Source of the DNA: Eriocheir sinensis
Taxonomy: Eukaryota; Arthropoda; Malacostraca; Decapoda; Varunidae
Length of the DNA: 64,000 nucleotides
Assembly (NCBI RefSeq): GCF_024679095.1
Contig: NC_066509.1
Location: forward strand, 12,027,408 to 12,091,407
Reading direction: 5' to 3'
The notes under the pieces were generated by a model. That model ran no database searches and was not told the DNA's origin. It saw only the letters and a list, made by a program, of their open reading frames with translations. The translations under genes and the position numbers were made by a program. Positions 1 through 18,856 of the stretch are shown piece by piece (the first letter of the stretch is position 1; the number at the start of each line of letters is the position of its first letter).

Positions 1-1810
1 CGATCCCAAGGGCTACTTTAAATTATACAGAACGAAAACAAAGGAGAGAATTGGGCCATTGAAAACAAACACAGGAGAGCTCGTTGAGAATGGGGAAGAC
101 ATGAGTAGAATGTTGAACGACTATTTCCTCGCAGTTTTCACACAGTAAAATCTAACAACCATTCCGGAGAGAGTTCAGGTATACGAGGGAGAAGATAACG
201 ACAAGTTGAAAGATGTGACCATCACCAGGCAGGTAGTCCAGGATAAGATTGGTAGGTTGAAGAAAAACAAATCGCCAGGCCCTGACGAAATATTCCCGCG
301 TGTCCTGAAAGAATGCAAGGAGGTCCTCAGTGGCCCACTTACCGATATATTTAAGATGCCGGTAAATTCTAGGTATGTGCCCAGCCAATAAAAAGTAGCT
401 AATGTGACACCAATTTTCAAAAAGGAAACAAGTCAGCCACCTCAAATTATCGCCCAATTAGGTTAACATCAGTTGTAGGCAAGATGCTGGAGTCGATTAT
501 AGCTAGGAGTATTCGGGACCGTCTAGAGAAGCATAGTTTAATTCACGACTCACAGCATGGGTTCACGAAAGGTAGGTCTTGCCTAACTAATCTGTTGTCC
601 TTCTACACTAAAGTAATCGAGGCGATTGACAGAGATGAAAACTATGGCATACTATATCTAGATTTCAGTAAAGCATTCGACAAAGTCCCTCATCACCAGC
701 TCTTACTAAAATTACAGACTCACGGCGTAGATGAGAAAGTCTTGAACTGGATCAGGGCGTGGCTTAGTGGTGGAAAGCAGAGAATGCTAATCAATGGTAA
801 AAAATCTTAATGGGGCAGTATTACGAGTGGAGTCCCAGAGGGGTCAGTGCTAGGTCCGCTGCTTTTTTATCATTTACGTCTATGACTTGGACACAGGCAT
901 TAGTAGTGATGTCAGTAAGTTCGCAGATGATACCCAGATCGGTAGAGTAATCCAATCAGACAGGGACGCTAGCGTTCTCGAGGATGAGCTTGACAGGCTA
1001 TATGATTGGGTGGGGAAGTGGCAGATGGAATTCAATGTCGGGAAGTGTAGTATTCTGAGTGTGGGTAGGAATAACTCCTCACATAACTACTCCTTAAATG
1101 ACACTTCTCTAAGCGGGTCTGGGTGTGAGAGGGACTTAGGAGTCTTAGTGAGAACTGACCTTCGTCCAAGGGCCCAATGCATTCAGACTAAGAATCGTGC
1201 AAGCAGCGTACTGGGTTTCATCTCGAGAAGCGTAAGCAGTAGGAGCGCTGAGGTCATCCTCAAATTTTACTTAGCCCTAATTAGACCTCACCTTGATTAC
1301 GAGGTCCAGTTTTGGTCCCCCTACTATAGAATGGATATCAAGATGTTAGAATCTGTACAGTGAAGGATGACAAAAATGATACAAGGTGTGAGAAACTTGC
1401 CTTATGAGGATAGACTTAAGCATTTAAATCTACACTCTCTAGATTAATCTAGAAAGACGAAGATTGCGAGGAGGCCTTATCGAAGTCTATAAATGGATGA
1501 AGGGATTTAATAAAGGGGACGTCAATAGGGTTTTGGTGGTATAAGAGCCAGGTAGGACACGTAGCAATGGTTTTAATTTATACAAATTCAGATTCAGCAA
1601 AGACATGGTCAAGAATTGGTTCACCAATAGAGTGATGGACGAATGGAACAGGTTTGGCAGTCATGTTGTGGGTGCCAATATCATAGATACATTCAAGAAG
1701 AGGTTGGACAAATTCAAGGAGAGTGAGGTAAGGTGGGGTTAGGATTACAGGAGCTGCCTTGTATACGCCAACCGGCCTCTTGCAGACTCCTTACGTTCTT
1801 ATGTTCTTAT
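1..1810 (+). mobile_element. CR1/L2-like LINE, ORF2 reverse transcriptase, inactive and cut by the window edge
   Basis: This is the 3' two-thirds of a non-LTR retrotransposon that would copy its RNA into DNA at a nicked target. The window starts in the linker before the reverse transcriptase. Visible in order are an RT finger block with NKSPGPDE (206-391), palm motif DFSKAFDKVPHHQ (484-810), the catalytic FADDT box (920-934), the thumb and C-terminal domain with IRPHLDYEVQFWSP, and a RRLRGDL-type region to about 1,740. The frame is broken by stops at 146, 389, 808 and 1,361 and by frameshifts near 425 and 870, so it is dead. There is no poly(A). It ends with two 8-bp units GTTCTTAT (1,795-1,810) preceded by a short GC stem, as in the CR1/L2 group. 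It is the same family as the copy at 12,855-13,830. The clade assignment is inferred from motifs. Confidence 0.85.
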
Positions 1811-3420
<1,610 letters not shown>

Positions 3421-3439
3421 CAAGTTTTATATTTCACAA

Positions 3440-5610
<2,171 letters not shown>

Positions 5611-5684
<74 letters not shown>
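5611..5684. repeat. Compound (TG)n-(GA)n microsatellite
   Basis: TG repeats pass directly into GA repeats at 5,642. Confidence 0.98.
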
Positions 5685-5686
<2 letters not shown>

Positions 5687-5850
5687 TACCGAAAAATCCT
5701 AGAATATCATTATGGAGTTTTACACAGGGAATAGATGAGTATAATGATGAGCCACGTAATTAACAAACTTCCCGAGAGTAAAAATATTACATTAAAGCTG
5801 AAGAAAGTTTAAAACTGTAAGTGGGAAGACGTCATGGTAGAGAAAGAAAA

Positions 5851-7263
<1,413 letters not shown>

Positions 7264-7327
<64 letters not shown>
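7264..7327. repeat. (CA)n microsatellite
   Basis: About 64 bp of CA dinucleotide. Confidence 0.99.
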
Positions 7328-7329
<2 letters not shown>

Positions 7330-7641
7330 AAACGCGTCCAACACCGCCTCATGTTTAATAACACGCATGAATTCCTCACTCCTGTTCGACCGAGGTGATA
7401 AAGTCTGACTGTTTTCACTTAAATTGGTATAAAACTCAACGAAAGTAAGTTTACCAGAAAGTTAGTCTGAGGCAGGGACAGGATGCCACACCTGACGCCA
7501 TCCGCACGCCTAGCTGGCACAAAACTGTCCTGCTCAACGTCAAAATGGAAAACTTCCTTAAATTTCTCGAGGGGCACATCAGACTAGGAATGAGTCTGAC
7601 CCGCAAGACTTTTTATTGCTATGCTTAGATACACTCGCAGT

Positions 7642-7886
<245 letters not shown>

Positions 7887-7899
7887 TGAACAGTGCAAC

Positions 7900-8560
7900 C
7901 TCTAAAGGCTAAACAATTCGAGCAGCTTCCCACGGCCTCCCCTTCGCCCTCGCCCGCCAACACGATCAGCACACAGCTCGGGAACGCGGGACGCTCAGCT
8001 ACGTGTCGTTTGGCTCCATCTCACTACAGTCACCGGGAAATTGGAGCGTCGCGCCTACCGAGGACTGGAATGAGTGGCTGCCGGACCGGTGAGGCGGCGG
8101 GAAATCGGTATCATTGTGACGAAGCTCAAACAGACACTCTATACAGATGCATGTGTATAATCGAGGAATTCAATACATAAACTCAGCTGTGTTATTTATC
8201 ACAGAGCCAGCCCGTCCTTCCTCCCTTCAATGTATAATGAGATACAGGGCTTCGGGCGCTGCGCTTGACACTGACCGATACAGCCACATGCAAATAAACG
8301 ACAGCGCCCTCAGAGTCCCGTGTTTGGCATCCATCCCGCGTGTTTCCCGCCAGTCATCCGCTCAGCGGCAATAAGGCACTTCATCCTGGTCTCTGTAAAC
8401 CCTCCATGGCACTAAATAATGATTAGAATAGAGCGCCTTAGTGCTCGTCAAACTGCGTAACAAAGGTGCCACCAGACCCGGGCTGTGACGGGCGTCAGGT
8501 CACAGCCGTGGCAACGCGCGCGAGGTATAACAGGGAAGGTCGTATAGCTTGTCTCTCACT
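7900..8560. other. CpG-rich block, possible CpG island
   Basis: About 660 bp with visibly more CpG and GC than its surroundings, including a 9-bp perfect inverted repeat GGCTGTGAC / GTCACAGCC at 8,481-8,507. A 95-codon frame (7,893-8,180) runs through it but has no recognisable domain. It could be a promoter region of an unseen gene or simply GC-rich DNA. Confidence 0.35.
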
Positions 8561-8569
8561 GACCTCTCC

Positions 8570-8826
8570 ATTTTTTTTTTAAATTTAGGTGCTGCCAGTA
8601 GCGCCGGTAGCCTCTATTGAGGGTCCTCTTGGACGGCCCCAGTCCGTTAGTGGCGCAGGCGAATTTTATTTATAGTGGCTGCCGTGATTGAAGATCTGGG
8701 CAGCATGTGGGTACTCTTCAGACACTCGCCGATGGGTTGTAAATTCAGCGTGTTTTTGCGGGACTCGGAGCCTAAGTCCACGAGCTCACCTCGCTCGCAC
8801 GCTGACCATTCTGCTACCGCCTCCAT
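8570..8826 (-). mobile_element. tRNA-derived SINE, shortened copy
   Basis: On the minus strand the element starts at about 8,826 with a degenerate tRNA-like head and ends in a poly(A) seen as the T-run at 8,570-8,580. It shares the GGCGCAGGCGAA and TATAGTGGCTGCCGTGAT blocks with the copies at 8,958-9,256, 16,128-16,498 and 28,797-29,130. An internal block present in the next copy is missing here. Confidence 0.65.
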
Positions 8827-8860
8827 GTTGAAAGCTGATTTTTTTATATATATAAAAATA

Positions 8861-8944
8861 TCAATATCTATACATCTATATACCTATCTAAGTATCTATC
8901 GATCTACTTTTCTATCTATTTATCCATCTATCTATAGATATATC
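8861..8944. repeat. (TATC)n-like tetranucleotide repeat
   Basis: Imperfect TATC/TATA repeats between two SINE copies. Confidence 0.85.
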
Positions 8945-8957
8945 TTTTGTGTGTGTT

Positions 8958-10898
<1,941 letters not shown>

Positions 10899-10950
<52 letters not shown>
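10899..10950. repeat. (TG)n microsatellite
   Basis: About 52 bp of TG. Confidence 0.98.
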
Positions 10951-10954
<4 letters not shown>

Positions 10955-11019
10955 CTGTCATTAGTGTTATCGTCATAACTGTTACTATCATTAATATTAC
11001 TATTATTATGATTGTTATA

Positions 11020-11305
<286 letters not shown>

Positions 11306-11328
11306 TAGTACAGTACAGTACAGTAGTA

Positions 11329-12792
11329 TAGTACAGAACCGAATATGTGAAAACGGCTGTAAAGCGCTGGGAGTCCGAACTGCAGAGACTGAGCGAGAGC
11401 GCCAAAACAGAACCGCAGGCAGCGTACGCAGCATTTACATACGGTGTCAAGCATAAATGGAACTACCTCATGAGGGCAGTTCCTGTGTTGCTCCGTTACT
11501 AAAACCTCTGGAAGATGCTATCAGAAACACCTTCATACCGGCGATAGCAAATGGGAGATGTCCCAGTGACCAGGAGAGAAGATCGCTGGAGTTGCCGCCA
11601 AGAATGGGTGGGCTCGGCATCACCAACCCGCAAAATCTGGCTGAGTCTGAATTCGGGAACTCAATCCGAATCACAGCCTCCTTGACCGGATATATTACCA
11701 ATCAAAATGAAAGGGGAGAAGACAACCCTCAAGATATTAGGTCACTAAGGAATGAAATCTCCATAAACAGAGAAGGAAAACAGAGAGACACTCTGAGTGA
11801 CCTAATGAAAGAACTCCCAGAAGACACAAGGAGGTGGACAGATATTGCACAGGAAGTGGGCGCTTCAAACTGGCTAACCACACTACCTATCAGGGCAAAA
11901 GGCTTCAACTTATACAAAAAAGAATTTACTGATGCCCTTGCCCTCAGGTATGGCTGGCCAGTGGATGGGCTCCCAAACATGTGTAACTGTGGCTCACCCT
12001 TCAACCAAAATCATGCCATGACATGCAAGAGAGGAGGTTTCGTCTGCATGAGACATGATGAAGTAAGAGACGTGACAGCTCAGATGCTGAAAGAAGTCTG
12101 CCACGACGTGACTGTGGAACCCATGCTGCTCCCTCTGCAAGGCGAACACCTCGCCAGACGCACCGCTAATGTTTCGAACGAAGCACGAGTGGATGTTAGC
12201 GGCAGAGGGTTTTGGACTCGTGGACAAAGGGCATATTTTGACATAAGGATCTTTGATCCCATGGCCCATTGCCACAGAGACCTGACCCTTGATGCAGCCC
12301 ACAGAAGAAACGAACAAGAGAAGAACAGAGCATATGAAGAAAGAATACAGAATGTGGACCAGGGCTCCTTCACCCCGGTAGTATTCACGACGGCAGGAGG
12401 GATGGGACCTAGGGCGCAGAGCTTCTACGCAAGACTCGCCGAAACACTGGCGGTTAAGAAACAACAGCCAAGAAGCAGTGTGGTCGCCTGGATGAGATGC
12501 AGGCTGTCCTTCTCCCTCCTGAGGTCAGCCTTGGTCTGCCTGAGAGGAAACAGGTCACCTGCACCCAAAACCACCCGCATTGCTGACCTGGACTTTGAGG
12601 CGACAGTGGTTGATAGTCGTATCAACCACAAGCTCTGTTAGCTTAAAAATAAAATGTTTAGTAAAGTTTGTAATATTAAATAAAGATGGTTGTCGGCCAC
12701 AGTCATTGGCGGGGTGGGGCCAATGAATTGCTTTGTGAAAGGATATGAGAAATTATACCGCTCACAACGCAACTCTAACAGATGGAGGCCCG
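11329..12792 (+). mobile_element. TAG-flanked LINE, copy 1: 3' half of an RT element with zinc knuckle and likely restriction-like endonuclease
   Basis: The coding part runs from about 11,338 to 12,641. It begins in a post-RT region (TEYVKTAVKRWES), shifts frame once near 11,490, then stays open from 11,457 (394 codons). Residues counted from 11,457 include a C-x-C-x7-H-x4-C knuckle (C176, C178, H186, C190), an RH-x4-D motif (R199, H200, D205), EP at 221-222, then RVD (D246) and FDIRI (D262). This order matches the C-terminus of R2/R4-type non-LTR elements, where the knuckle precedes a PD-(D/E)xK nuclease that nicks the target. The proline of the usual K/R-P-D is replaced by Val. A 150-bp 3' UTR follows. 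The element is cut at its 5' end (the RT core is absent) and is bounded on both sides by TAG repeats. The nuclease assignment is inferred from motif order; RT-element origin is more certain. Confidence 0.7.
12703..12726 (+). promoter_or_regulatory. 3'-UTR hairpin of TAG-flanked LINE copy 1
   Basis: Perfect 8-bp inverted repeat TCATTGGC / GCCAATGA with an 8-nt G-rich loop, in the 3' UTR. The equivalent hairpins are at 17,631-17,654 and, with a compensating pair change, at 17,809-17,837. Likely an RNA signal for the element's reverse transcriptase (inference). Confidence 0.6.
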
Positions 12793-12854
12793 TAGTAGTA
12801 GTATAGTAGTAGTAGTAGTAGTAGTAGTATAGTAGTATAGTAGTAGTAGTAGTA
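12793..12854. repeat. (TAG)n microsatellite between two retroelements
   Basis: TAG repeats with a few TA insertions. They join the 3' end of the TAG-flanked LINE directly to the 3' end of the inverted CR1-like LINE. Confidence 0.97.
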
Positions 12855-13830
12855 CATAAGAACATAAGAACGTAAGGAGTCTGCAAGAGGCCGGTTGGCC
12901 TATACAAGGCAGCTCCTGTACACTCAACCCCACCTTACCTCACCATCCATGGCTTTATCTAACCTCTTCTTGAATGTATCTATGGTATTGGCACCCACAA
13001 CATGGCTCCCAAGCCTGTTCCATTCGTCCACCACTCTATTGGTGAACCAATTCTTGCCTATGTCTTTGTTGAATCTGAATATGTCTAACTTAAAACCATT
13101 GCCACGCGTCCTACCTGGCTCTTTCACTCTCAAAATTTTATTGACATCCCCTTTATTAAATCCCTTCATCCATTTATAAACTTCGATCAAGTCTCCTCGC
13201 AACCTTCGCCTTTCTAGAGAGTGTAGATTTAACTGCTTTAGCCTGTCTTCATAAGGCAAGTTTCTCACCCCCTGAATCATCTTTGTCATCCTCCTCTGTA
13301 CAGATTCTAACATCCTGATATCCATTCTATAGTAGGGGGACCAGAACTGAACTGCATAATCGAGATGAGGTCGAACTAGTGCTACGTAAAGTTTGAGGAT
13401 GACTTCAGCGCTCCTATTGCTCACGCTCCTTGAGATGAAACCTAGTATTCTGTTTGCCCGATTTTTAGCCTGAATGCATTGAGCCCTAGGACGGAGGTCA
13501 GCGCTCACTAGGACTCCTAAGTCTCTCTCACCCCCAGACCTGCTTAGAGGAGTGTCATTTAAGGAGTAATTGTGTAAGGGGTTATTCCTACCTACACTCA
13601 AAATGCTACACTTCCCGACATTGAATTCCATCTGCCACTTCCTCGCCCAATCATATAGTCTGTCAAGCTCATCCTGGAGAACGGTAGCGTCGCTGTCTGA
13701 TTGGATTACTCTACCGATCTTGGTATCATCTGCGAACTTACTGACATCGCTACTAATTCCTGTGTCCAAGTCATTGATGTAAATAATAAAAAGCAGAGGA
13801 CCCAACACCGACCCCTGTGGGACTCCACTC
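12855..13830 (-). mobile_element. CR1/L2-like LINE, 5'-truncated copy with intact frame
   Basis: On the minus strand an open frame covers the RT palm from SGVPQGSVLGPLLF through the catalytic FADDT, the WQMEFNVGKC thumb motif and the C-terminal RRLRGDLIEVYKWMKG region, to a normal stop near 12,924. It ends with the 8-bp tail (minus-strand GTTCTTAT units, 12,855-12,872) preceded by a GGCC-AACC-GGCC stem (12,889-12,900). It belongs to the family of the 1-1,810 copy but has no stops, so it is younger. The 5' truncation sits exactly at a TAG array (13,831), and the 3' end also abuts TAG repeats, so it inserted inside a TAG microsatellite. Confidence 0.88.

Positions 13831-13869
<39 letters not shown>
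13831..13869. repeat. (TAG)n microsatellite, right flank of CR1-like copy
   Basis: Continuation of the TAG array split by the LINE. Confidence 0.97.
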
Positions 13870-15045
13870 CCACCACAAGCAGCAATATAATTAGTAATGG
13901 AAATAGTAAGAAAAAGGAGAAAGTAATATGAACTTTAATTCCCTGATTTCATTACTATATACCACCTTCTTTACGTTCCTAAATATATTCCTTTTCCTCA
14001 GCAGTGTCGGGTAGCCTCACGGGGGCACAAGGGAAAGTGCCAATACTCCTCACACACAAAGAAGACGTTCTCGCGAGGGAAGGGAAAACAAAGTACCAGA
14101 TATAACAAAAGCAAACACTAGCAACAAAAAGATATAATGGTGTTTTAATGGCTATTGAGCTTGTTTGCCTTCTTTATTATTTCCCATTCCTTAATGTCCC
14201 TTTTTCGGCCTCACTACTTCCTAACTTTATGTCCGGCACACCACTATCTAACTTCTTTCTCTTCTTAGTTAATACTTTTTATGTTTCTCTGTTTAAATAT
14301 TTCCAATCTCTTGGAATGTGTTTCCCCTCTGTTATCTTCCAGCAGTTTTTTTTCCTAAATTTCAGTTTATTGAGAACACAAAACATACTATAATGTACCA
14401 CACGCCACATAGGAGTACCTATTAGTTCCTCACTACGTTTATAACCCCGTGATTGTCGCTACCCCTTGTCATTTAAACCGAGCGAGGCCGGGGTGAGTGG
14501 AGGGGATGGAGAGAGACGAGAAAAGCTGATTTTTATGTACAAGAATAGTAGTTCGTAGAAAGCTCTGAATCACTGAAGTAACTCATAATGCAAAGAACTC
14601 GTGATCTGCATAACAAATTGAAAAAAATATATAAACCTTTCTGCATATCGTTCTCTAATCACTTTCTTCCTATGAGTATATTCCTGTATTCCAGTATATA
14701 TCATCATCGTATATTCCTGATGCTGTGCCGCACATCCGTTAGCTCGCAGCAGCAATTCTTCTAGGTCGGGTTATTTTGAATTATTTCGATAAACTCTCCT
14801 TCTTTCACTCGTTTCCTGGTACACCTTCCCCTCTGGTAGCTGCCGCCCTCCCTTCCCTGTCTCCATTCTTTCCAAAGACATTTTTAGCTACTTCCTTTTT
14901 TTTTATTTCACGGCCCTTCCCTTTCCTCCTTCCTTGTTGTCTTCTTTTTTCTCACCCTCACTCCGACTTTTTTTTATTTTTCCTTTCATTTTTCTTTCCT
15001 TATACTTTTTACTTTCTACAGCCTCACCCTATTTCCCAGTAGCCT
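13870..15045. other. Unique sequence becoming pyrimidine-rich
   Basis: No supported gene. From about 14,770 the + strand is rich in T and C, giving Phe/Leu/Ser frames without meaning. Confidence 0.5.
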
Positions 15046-15046
15046 G

Positions 15047-15047
<1 letters not shown>

Positions 15048-15092
<45 letters not shown>
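15048..15092. repeat. (CT)n microsatellite
   Basis: About 45 bp of CT. A shorter CT run at 15,266-15,287 follows a C-rich tract (15,239-15,264) that could form an i-motif, or a G-quadruplex on the other strand. Confidence 0.97.
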
Positions 15093-15093
<1 letters not shown>

Positions 15094-16067
15094 ACCCCCC
15101 CACCCGTGACATCATGGCGGCCTCGTCTCACATGTTTCCGGCAAGTCTTAAACTCGTTGCGACATGTTCCTGGGTCAGCTGTCCAAGTTAAGCGGATCGG
15201 CGAGGTGCTGAGTCTGAGTTCCTCACCTTCTGGGAAGTCCCCCCCCAACCCACCCCCCCCCCGCTCTCTCTCTCTCTCTCTCTCTGCCTAACCATACCAT
15301 CTGTATTCTCGACATATTTTTCTTTTTTTTTTTTTCGTCGTCTCATGATACCTCCTCCACCTCCTCCTTCTTTTTTGCTTTCCTTGCCCACTACTATATG
15401 TATGATGTATTTTTTCATTGAACGCTAAGGTTCTTTATAGTTTTGAAGCTTATTATTTTTTTTCATATTCTGCTGTTCACTACATTTTTCAGTATTTAAT
15501 TTTTCGCCCTCATTTAGTTTTCCTCTGCCTTTTTGCAATATTTTCACCTTTTTCCTTTTTTCCACTGAATTTATTCAGCTTTTCCTGCCTGTTTAGTTTT
15601 TTACTCGTCCTTGAACCACTTTTTTTGTTCTTCTTTAATTTTCTTTATTCCATCGCTTCCTCTTCCTCCTTTCTTTTATTTCCTTTCATACTTTTATTCT
15701 TCATACACTTTTATTTTTGCTTTGAGCAAAAGAAAGTATGTGATGCTGCATCTTATTGGAACATAAATTATTATTACCACCGTTTCCCGTCCAATTTGTG
15801 AAGCTTTCCTACATTTTCCTTCGGATATTTCAAAACAAGCTGCAGACAATTTCCGCATACATAGTTTATCGGCATCAAAGATTACCAGCCTCTCTTTCTC
15901 CGGCGTGATACACTTTGGGAGGGAGAAAAGTACTATCTCAAGGGTGTGAATTGCGTGTTTTATCGTTGACAAGTTTTAGCGAAAGATGATGATGATAAAA
16001 ATGATGCTGTTGTTACTTATTTGTTTATTTTTAGTCTGTTTGTTAGGGGAAAGGAGAAGAGGGTGCA

Positions 16068-16070
<3 letters not shown>
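15093..16070. other. Pyrimidine-rich and unique sequence, nothing recognised
   Basis: 15,300-15,720 is strongly T/C-rich on the + strand. No family resemblance was seen in any frame. Confidence 0.5.
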
Positions 16071-16072
<2 letters not shown>

Positions 16073-16100
<28 letters not shown>

Positions 16101-16126
16101 AGTAGTAGTAGTAGCAGTAGTAGTAG
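16073..16126. repeat. (GT)n-(TAG)n microsatellite
   Basis: GT repeats to 16,100, then TAG repeats that are interrupted at 16,127 by the poly(T) end of a SINE. Confidence 0.97.
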
Positions 16127-16499
16127 TTTTTTTTTTTTTTTTTTTTTTTTTAACGTCTTGACCTATTGCGCCGGTAGGCTTCTTCCCGGTGGATCCTGAT
16201 GGTCGGTCCAAGGCTTCTTCCTGGTGGGGCCTGATGGTCGGCCCAGCCCGTTCTGGCGCAGGCGAATGTTTATAGTGGCGCCATCCTGCATTGGCTCATG
16301 CTGCCCTCCCGGAGCTCATCTTTAATCCTAGAATCTAGAGTCCGGGTTGATAGGTGGTCTTCTAGACAGCATGTGGGTAGTTTTAAGCCACTCGGCGGCG
16401 GCTGAAAAATCCCAGCTTGGTGGCACCGGTCGGGGATTAAACTCGCGTCCTCCTGAACGCGGGGCCGTCTCGCTATCCGTTCAGCCACCGCCTACCGCC
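16127..16499 (-). mobile_element. tRNA-derived SINE inserted in a TAG array
   Basis: Minus-strand SINE. The tRNA-like head has box A (TGGCTGAACGGATAGCGA, minus, 16,470-16,487) and a degenerate box B (GAGTTTAATCC, near 16,435-16,446), followed by a family-specific body and a 25-nt poly(A) seen as T at 16,127-16,151. TAG repeats flank both sides (16,101-16,126 and 16,500-16,544). Box A and B are internal RNA polymerase III promoters in this class. Confidence 0.8.
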
Positions 16500-16544
16500 T
16501 AGTAGTAGTAGTAGTAATAGTAGTAGTAGTAGTAGTAGTAGTAG
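16500..16544. repeat. (TAG)n microsatellite
   Basis: TAG repeats between the SINE and LINE copy 2. Confidence 0.97.
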
Positions 16545-17720
16545 CTCGGCATCACCAACCCGCAAAATCTGGCTGAGTCTGAATTCGGGAACTCAATCCG
16601 AATCACAGCCTCCTTGACCGGATATATTACCAATCAAAATGAAAGGGGAGAAGACAACCCTCAAGATATTAGGTCACTAAGGAATGAAATCTCCATAAAC
16701 AGAGAAGAAAACAGAGAGACACTCTGAGTGACCTAATGAGAGAACTCCCAGAAGACACAAGGAGGAGGACAGATATTGCACAGGAAGTGGGCGCTTCAAA
16801 CTGGCTAACCACACTACCTATCAGGGCAAAAGGCTTCAACTTATACAAAAAAGAATTTACTGATGCCCTTGCCCTCAGGTATGGCTGGCCAGTGGATGGG
16901 CTCCCAAACATGTGTAACTGTGGCTCACCCTTCAACCAAAATCAAGCCATGACATGCAAGAGAGGAGGTTTCGTCTGCATGAGACATGATGAAGTAAGAG
17001 ACGTAACAGCTCAGATGCTGAAAGAAATCTGCCACGACGTGACTGTGGAACCCATGCTGCCCCCTCTGCAAGGCGAACACCTCGCCAGACGCATCGCTAA
17101 TGTTTCAAACGAAGCACGAGTGGATATTAGCGCCAGAGGGTTTTGGACTCGTGGACAAAGGGCATATTTTGACATAAGGATCTTTGATCCCATGGCCCAT
17201 TGCCACAGAGACCTGACCCTTGATGCAGCCCACAGAAGAAACGAACAAGAGAAGAACAGAGCATATGAAGAAAGAATACAGAATGTGGACCAGGGCTCCA
17301 CCCCGGTAGTATTCACGACGGCAGGAGGGTTGGGACCAAGGGCGCAGAGCTTCTACGCAAGACTCGCCGAAACACTGGCGGATAAGAAACAGCAGCCAAG
17401 AAGCAGTGTGGTCGCCAGGATGAAATGCAGGCTGTCCTTCTCCCTCCTGAGGTCAGCCTTGGTCTGCCTGAGAGGAACCAGGTCACCTGCCCCCAAAACC
17501 ACCCGCATTGCCGACCTGGACTTTGAGGCGACGGTGGTTGATAATCGTATCAACCACAAGCTCTGTTAGCTTAAAAGTAATATGTTTAGTAAGGTTTGTA
17601 ATATTAAATAAAGATGGTTGTCGGCCACAGTCATTGGCGGGGTGGGGCCAATGAATTGCTTTGTGAAAGGATATGAGAGAATATACCACTCACAACGCAA
17701 CTCTAATAGATGGAGGCCCG
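16545..17720 (+). mobile_element. TAG-flanked LINE, copy 2
   Basis: Near-identical second copy of the element at 11,329-12,792, starting at LGITNPQNLAESEF and therefore truncated further in. One base is missing near 16,706, breaking the frame. The frame is then open from 16,736 to 17,572 (277 codons), keeping the C-x-C-x7-H-x4-C knuckle, RH-x4-D, RVD and FDIRI motifs. One codon (the Phe in GSFTP) is deleted. The 3' UTR is the same and ends at the same sequence, GATGGAGGCCCG. TAG repeats flank both ends, in the same orientation relative to the element as in copy 1. The small divergence implies recent activity of the family. Confidence 0.72.
17631..17654 (+). promoter_or_regulatory. 3'-UTR hairpin of TAG-flanked LINE copy 2
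   Basis: TCATTGGC / GCCAATGA with an 8-nt loop, identical to copy 1. Confidence 0.6.
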
Positions 17721-17728
17721 AGAAAAAA

Positions 17729-17763
17729 GTAGTAGTAGTAGTAGTAGTAGTAATAGTAGTATG
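17729..17763. repeat. (TAG)n microsatellite
   Basis: TAG repeats separating copy 2 from the 3'-UTR relative. Confidence 0.95.
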
Positions 17764-17905
17764 TGATTTAGTGCTAGGTAGTATTAGTGATATGGTTGGA
17801 TGCCACAGTCATTAGCGAACAAAGTTGGGGCTAATGACCTCCAAGCTATGGAGCCCTCCATGATTATGTGTCGGGAAAATAAACATGGGTGGAGGTATCA
17901 TTTAT
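17764..17905 (+). mobile_element. 3'-UTR-only, diverged relative of the TAG-flanked LINE
   Basis: About 140 bp whose order of blocks matches the 3' UTR of copies 1 and 2: ATGGTTG, GCCACAGTCATT, a hairpin (TCATTAGC 17,809-17,816 and GCTAATGA 17,830-17,837), then GTGGAGG near the end. The flanks are again TAG arrays. The hairpin differs from copies 1 and 2 at one position on each arm, keeping the pair (G-C to A-T). Confidence 0.55.
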
Positions 17906-17949
<44 letters not shown>

Positions 17950-17967
17950 GGTGGTCGTACTAGTAGC

Positions 17968-17998
<31 letters not shown>

Positions 17999-18008
17999 CT
18001 AGTACTAC

Positions 18009-18064
<56 letters not shown>
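17906..18064. repeat. (TAG)n microsatellite with GGT interruption
   Basis: Long TAG array with a GGT patch at about 17,940-17,955 and a small ACTAGT inversion near 18,000. Poly-Ser and poly-Val frames here are artefacts. Confidence 0.97.
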
Positions 18065-18065
<1 letters not shown>

Positions 18066-18349
18066 GGGAAAGAGTAGTAGCAATAGCGGTGTTAGTAGTA
18101 ATAGTTGTTATCGTAGTGTTAGTTGTTGCTGATATTACTGTTGTAGTATAGGTATTATCATTTCCGTTGTTGTCGTTGTCATTGTCATATTTACATTACG
18201 GACAAAATTTAATAATGCCATCATTTAACTACAAGGATTTGAAAATAAATAGACTGATGCTTTCATTGTATTACATTTCGGTAACTTTCACATCATCTCC
18301 ATTAGCTCTTCTTAAAATTTAGCTCCTTTATTCTCCTTCGTACGTAGTG

Positions 18350-18785
18350 ACTTCTCTCAGTCCGTCAGTCAGTCACTCATTTAGTTAGTCAGATAGCCAG
18401 TCACTTTAGATAGTTAACCATTCACTCATTCATTCAGTCGTCTGTTAGCCATTCATTCATTCATTCATTCAGTCAGTCGTCAACAAATATTTAGTCAGTC
18501 AGCAACCAATCATTTTTTTACGTAGCCACAGAGTCAGTCAGTCAGTCAGCCAAACTAGTCAGTCATTTATGCATTAGTTAGTCTGGCAGTCACACAGTTA
18601 CGTAGGTAGACAGACAGTTAGCCAGCCAGTCAGTCAGTCAGTCAGTCATTTAGTCAGTCAAGCAATCAGGTCAGTTTCAGCCACAGCCAGCGAGTCAGTC
18701 AGTCAGTCAGGGGTCACTTACATCAGCATGGTCAGCTAGTCAAGATAAGTCAGTCAGTCAGTCAGAAGGCATCTAATCAGCCATT
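18350..18785. repeat. Degenerate (CAGT)n tetranucleotide array
   Basis: About 430 bp built from CAGT/TAGT/CATT units with many substitutions. An old, decaying array. Confidence 0.85.
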
Positions 18786-18856
18786 CTAAACCAGTCAGCT
18801 ACTCCAGCCGATACCACCGAGACTCCAGGCCTCACACATCCCGACAGCCGGGGGCG

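Noticed and set aside
11457..12641. 394-codon frame as a host gene
   Set aside because: A second near-identical copy at 16.5-17.6 kb, the upstream frameshift and the microsatellite-bounded ends show it is a retroelement fragment.
18356..18785. CRISPR-like spaced repeats
   Set aside because: Units are only 4 bp and contiguous. This is a decayed tetranucleotide array in a eukaryotic genome.
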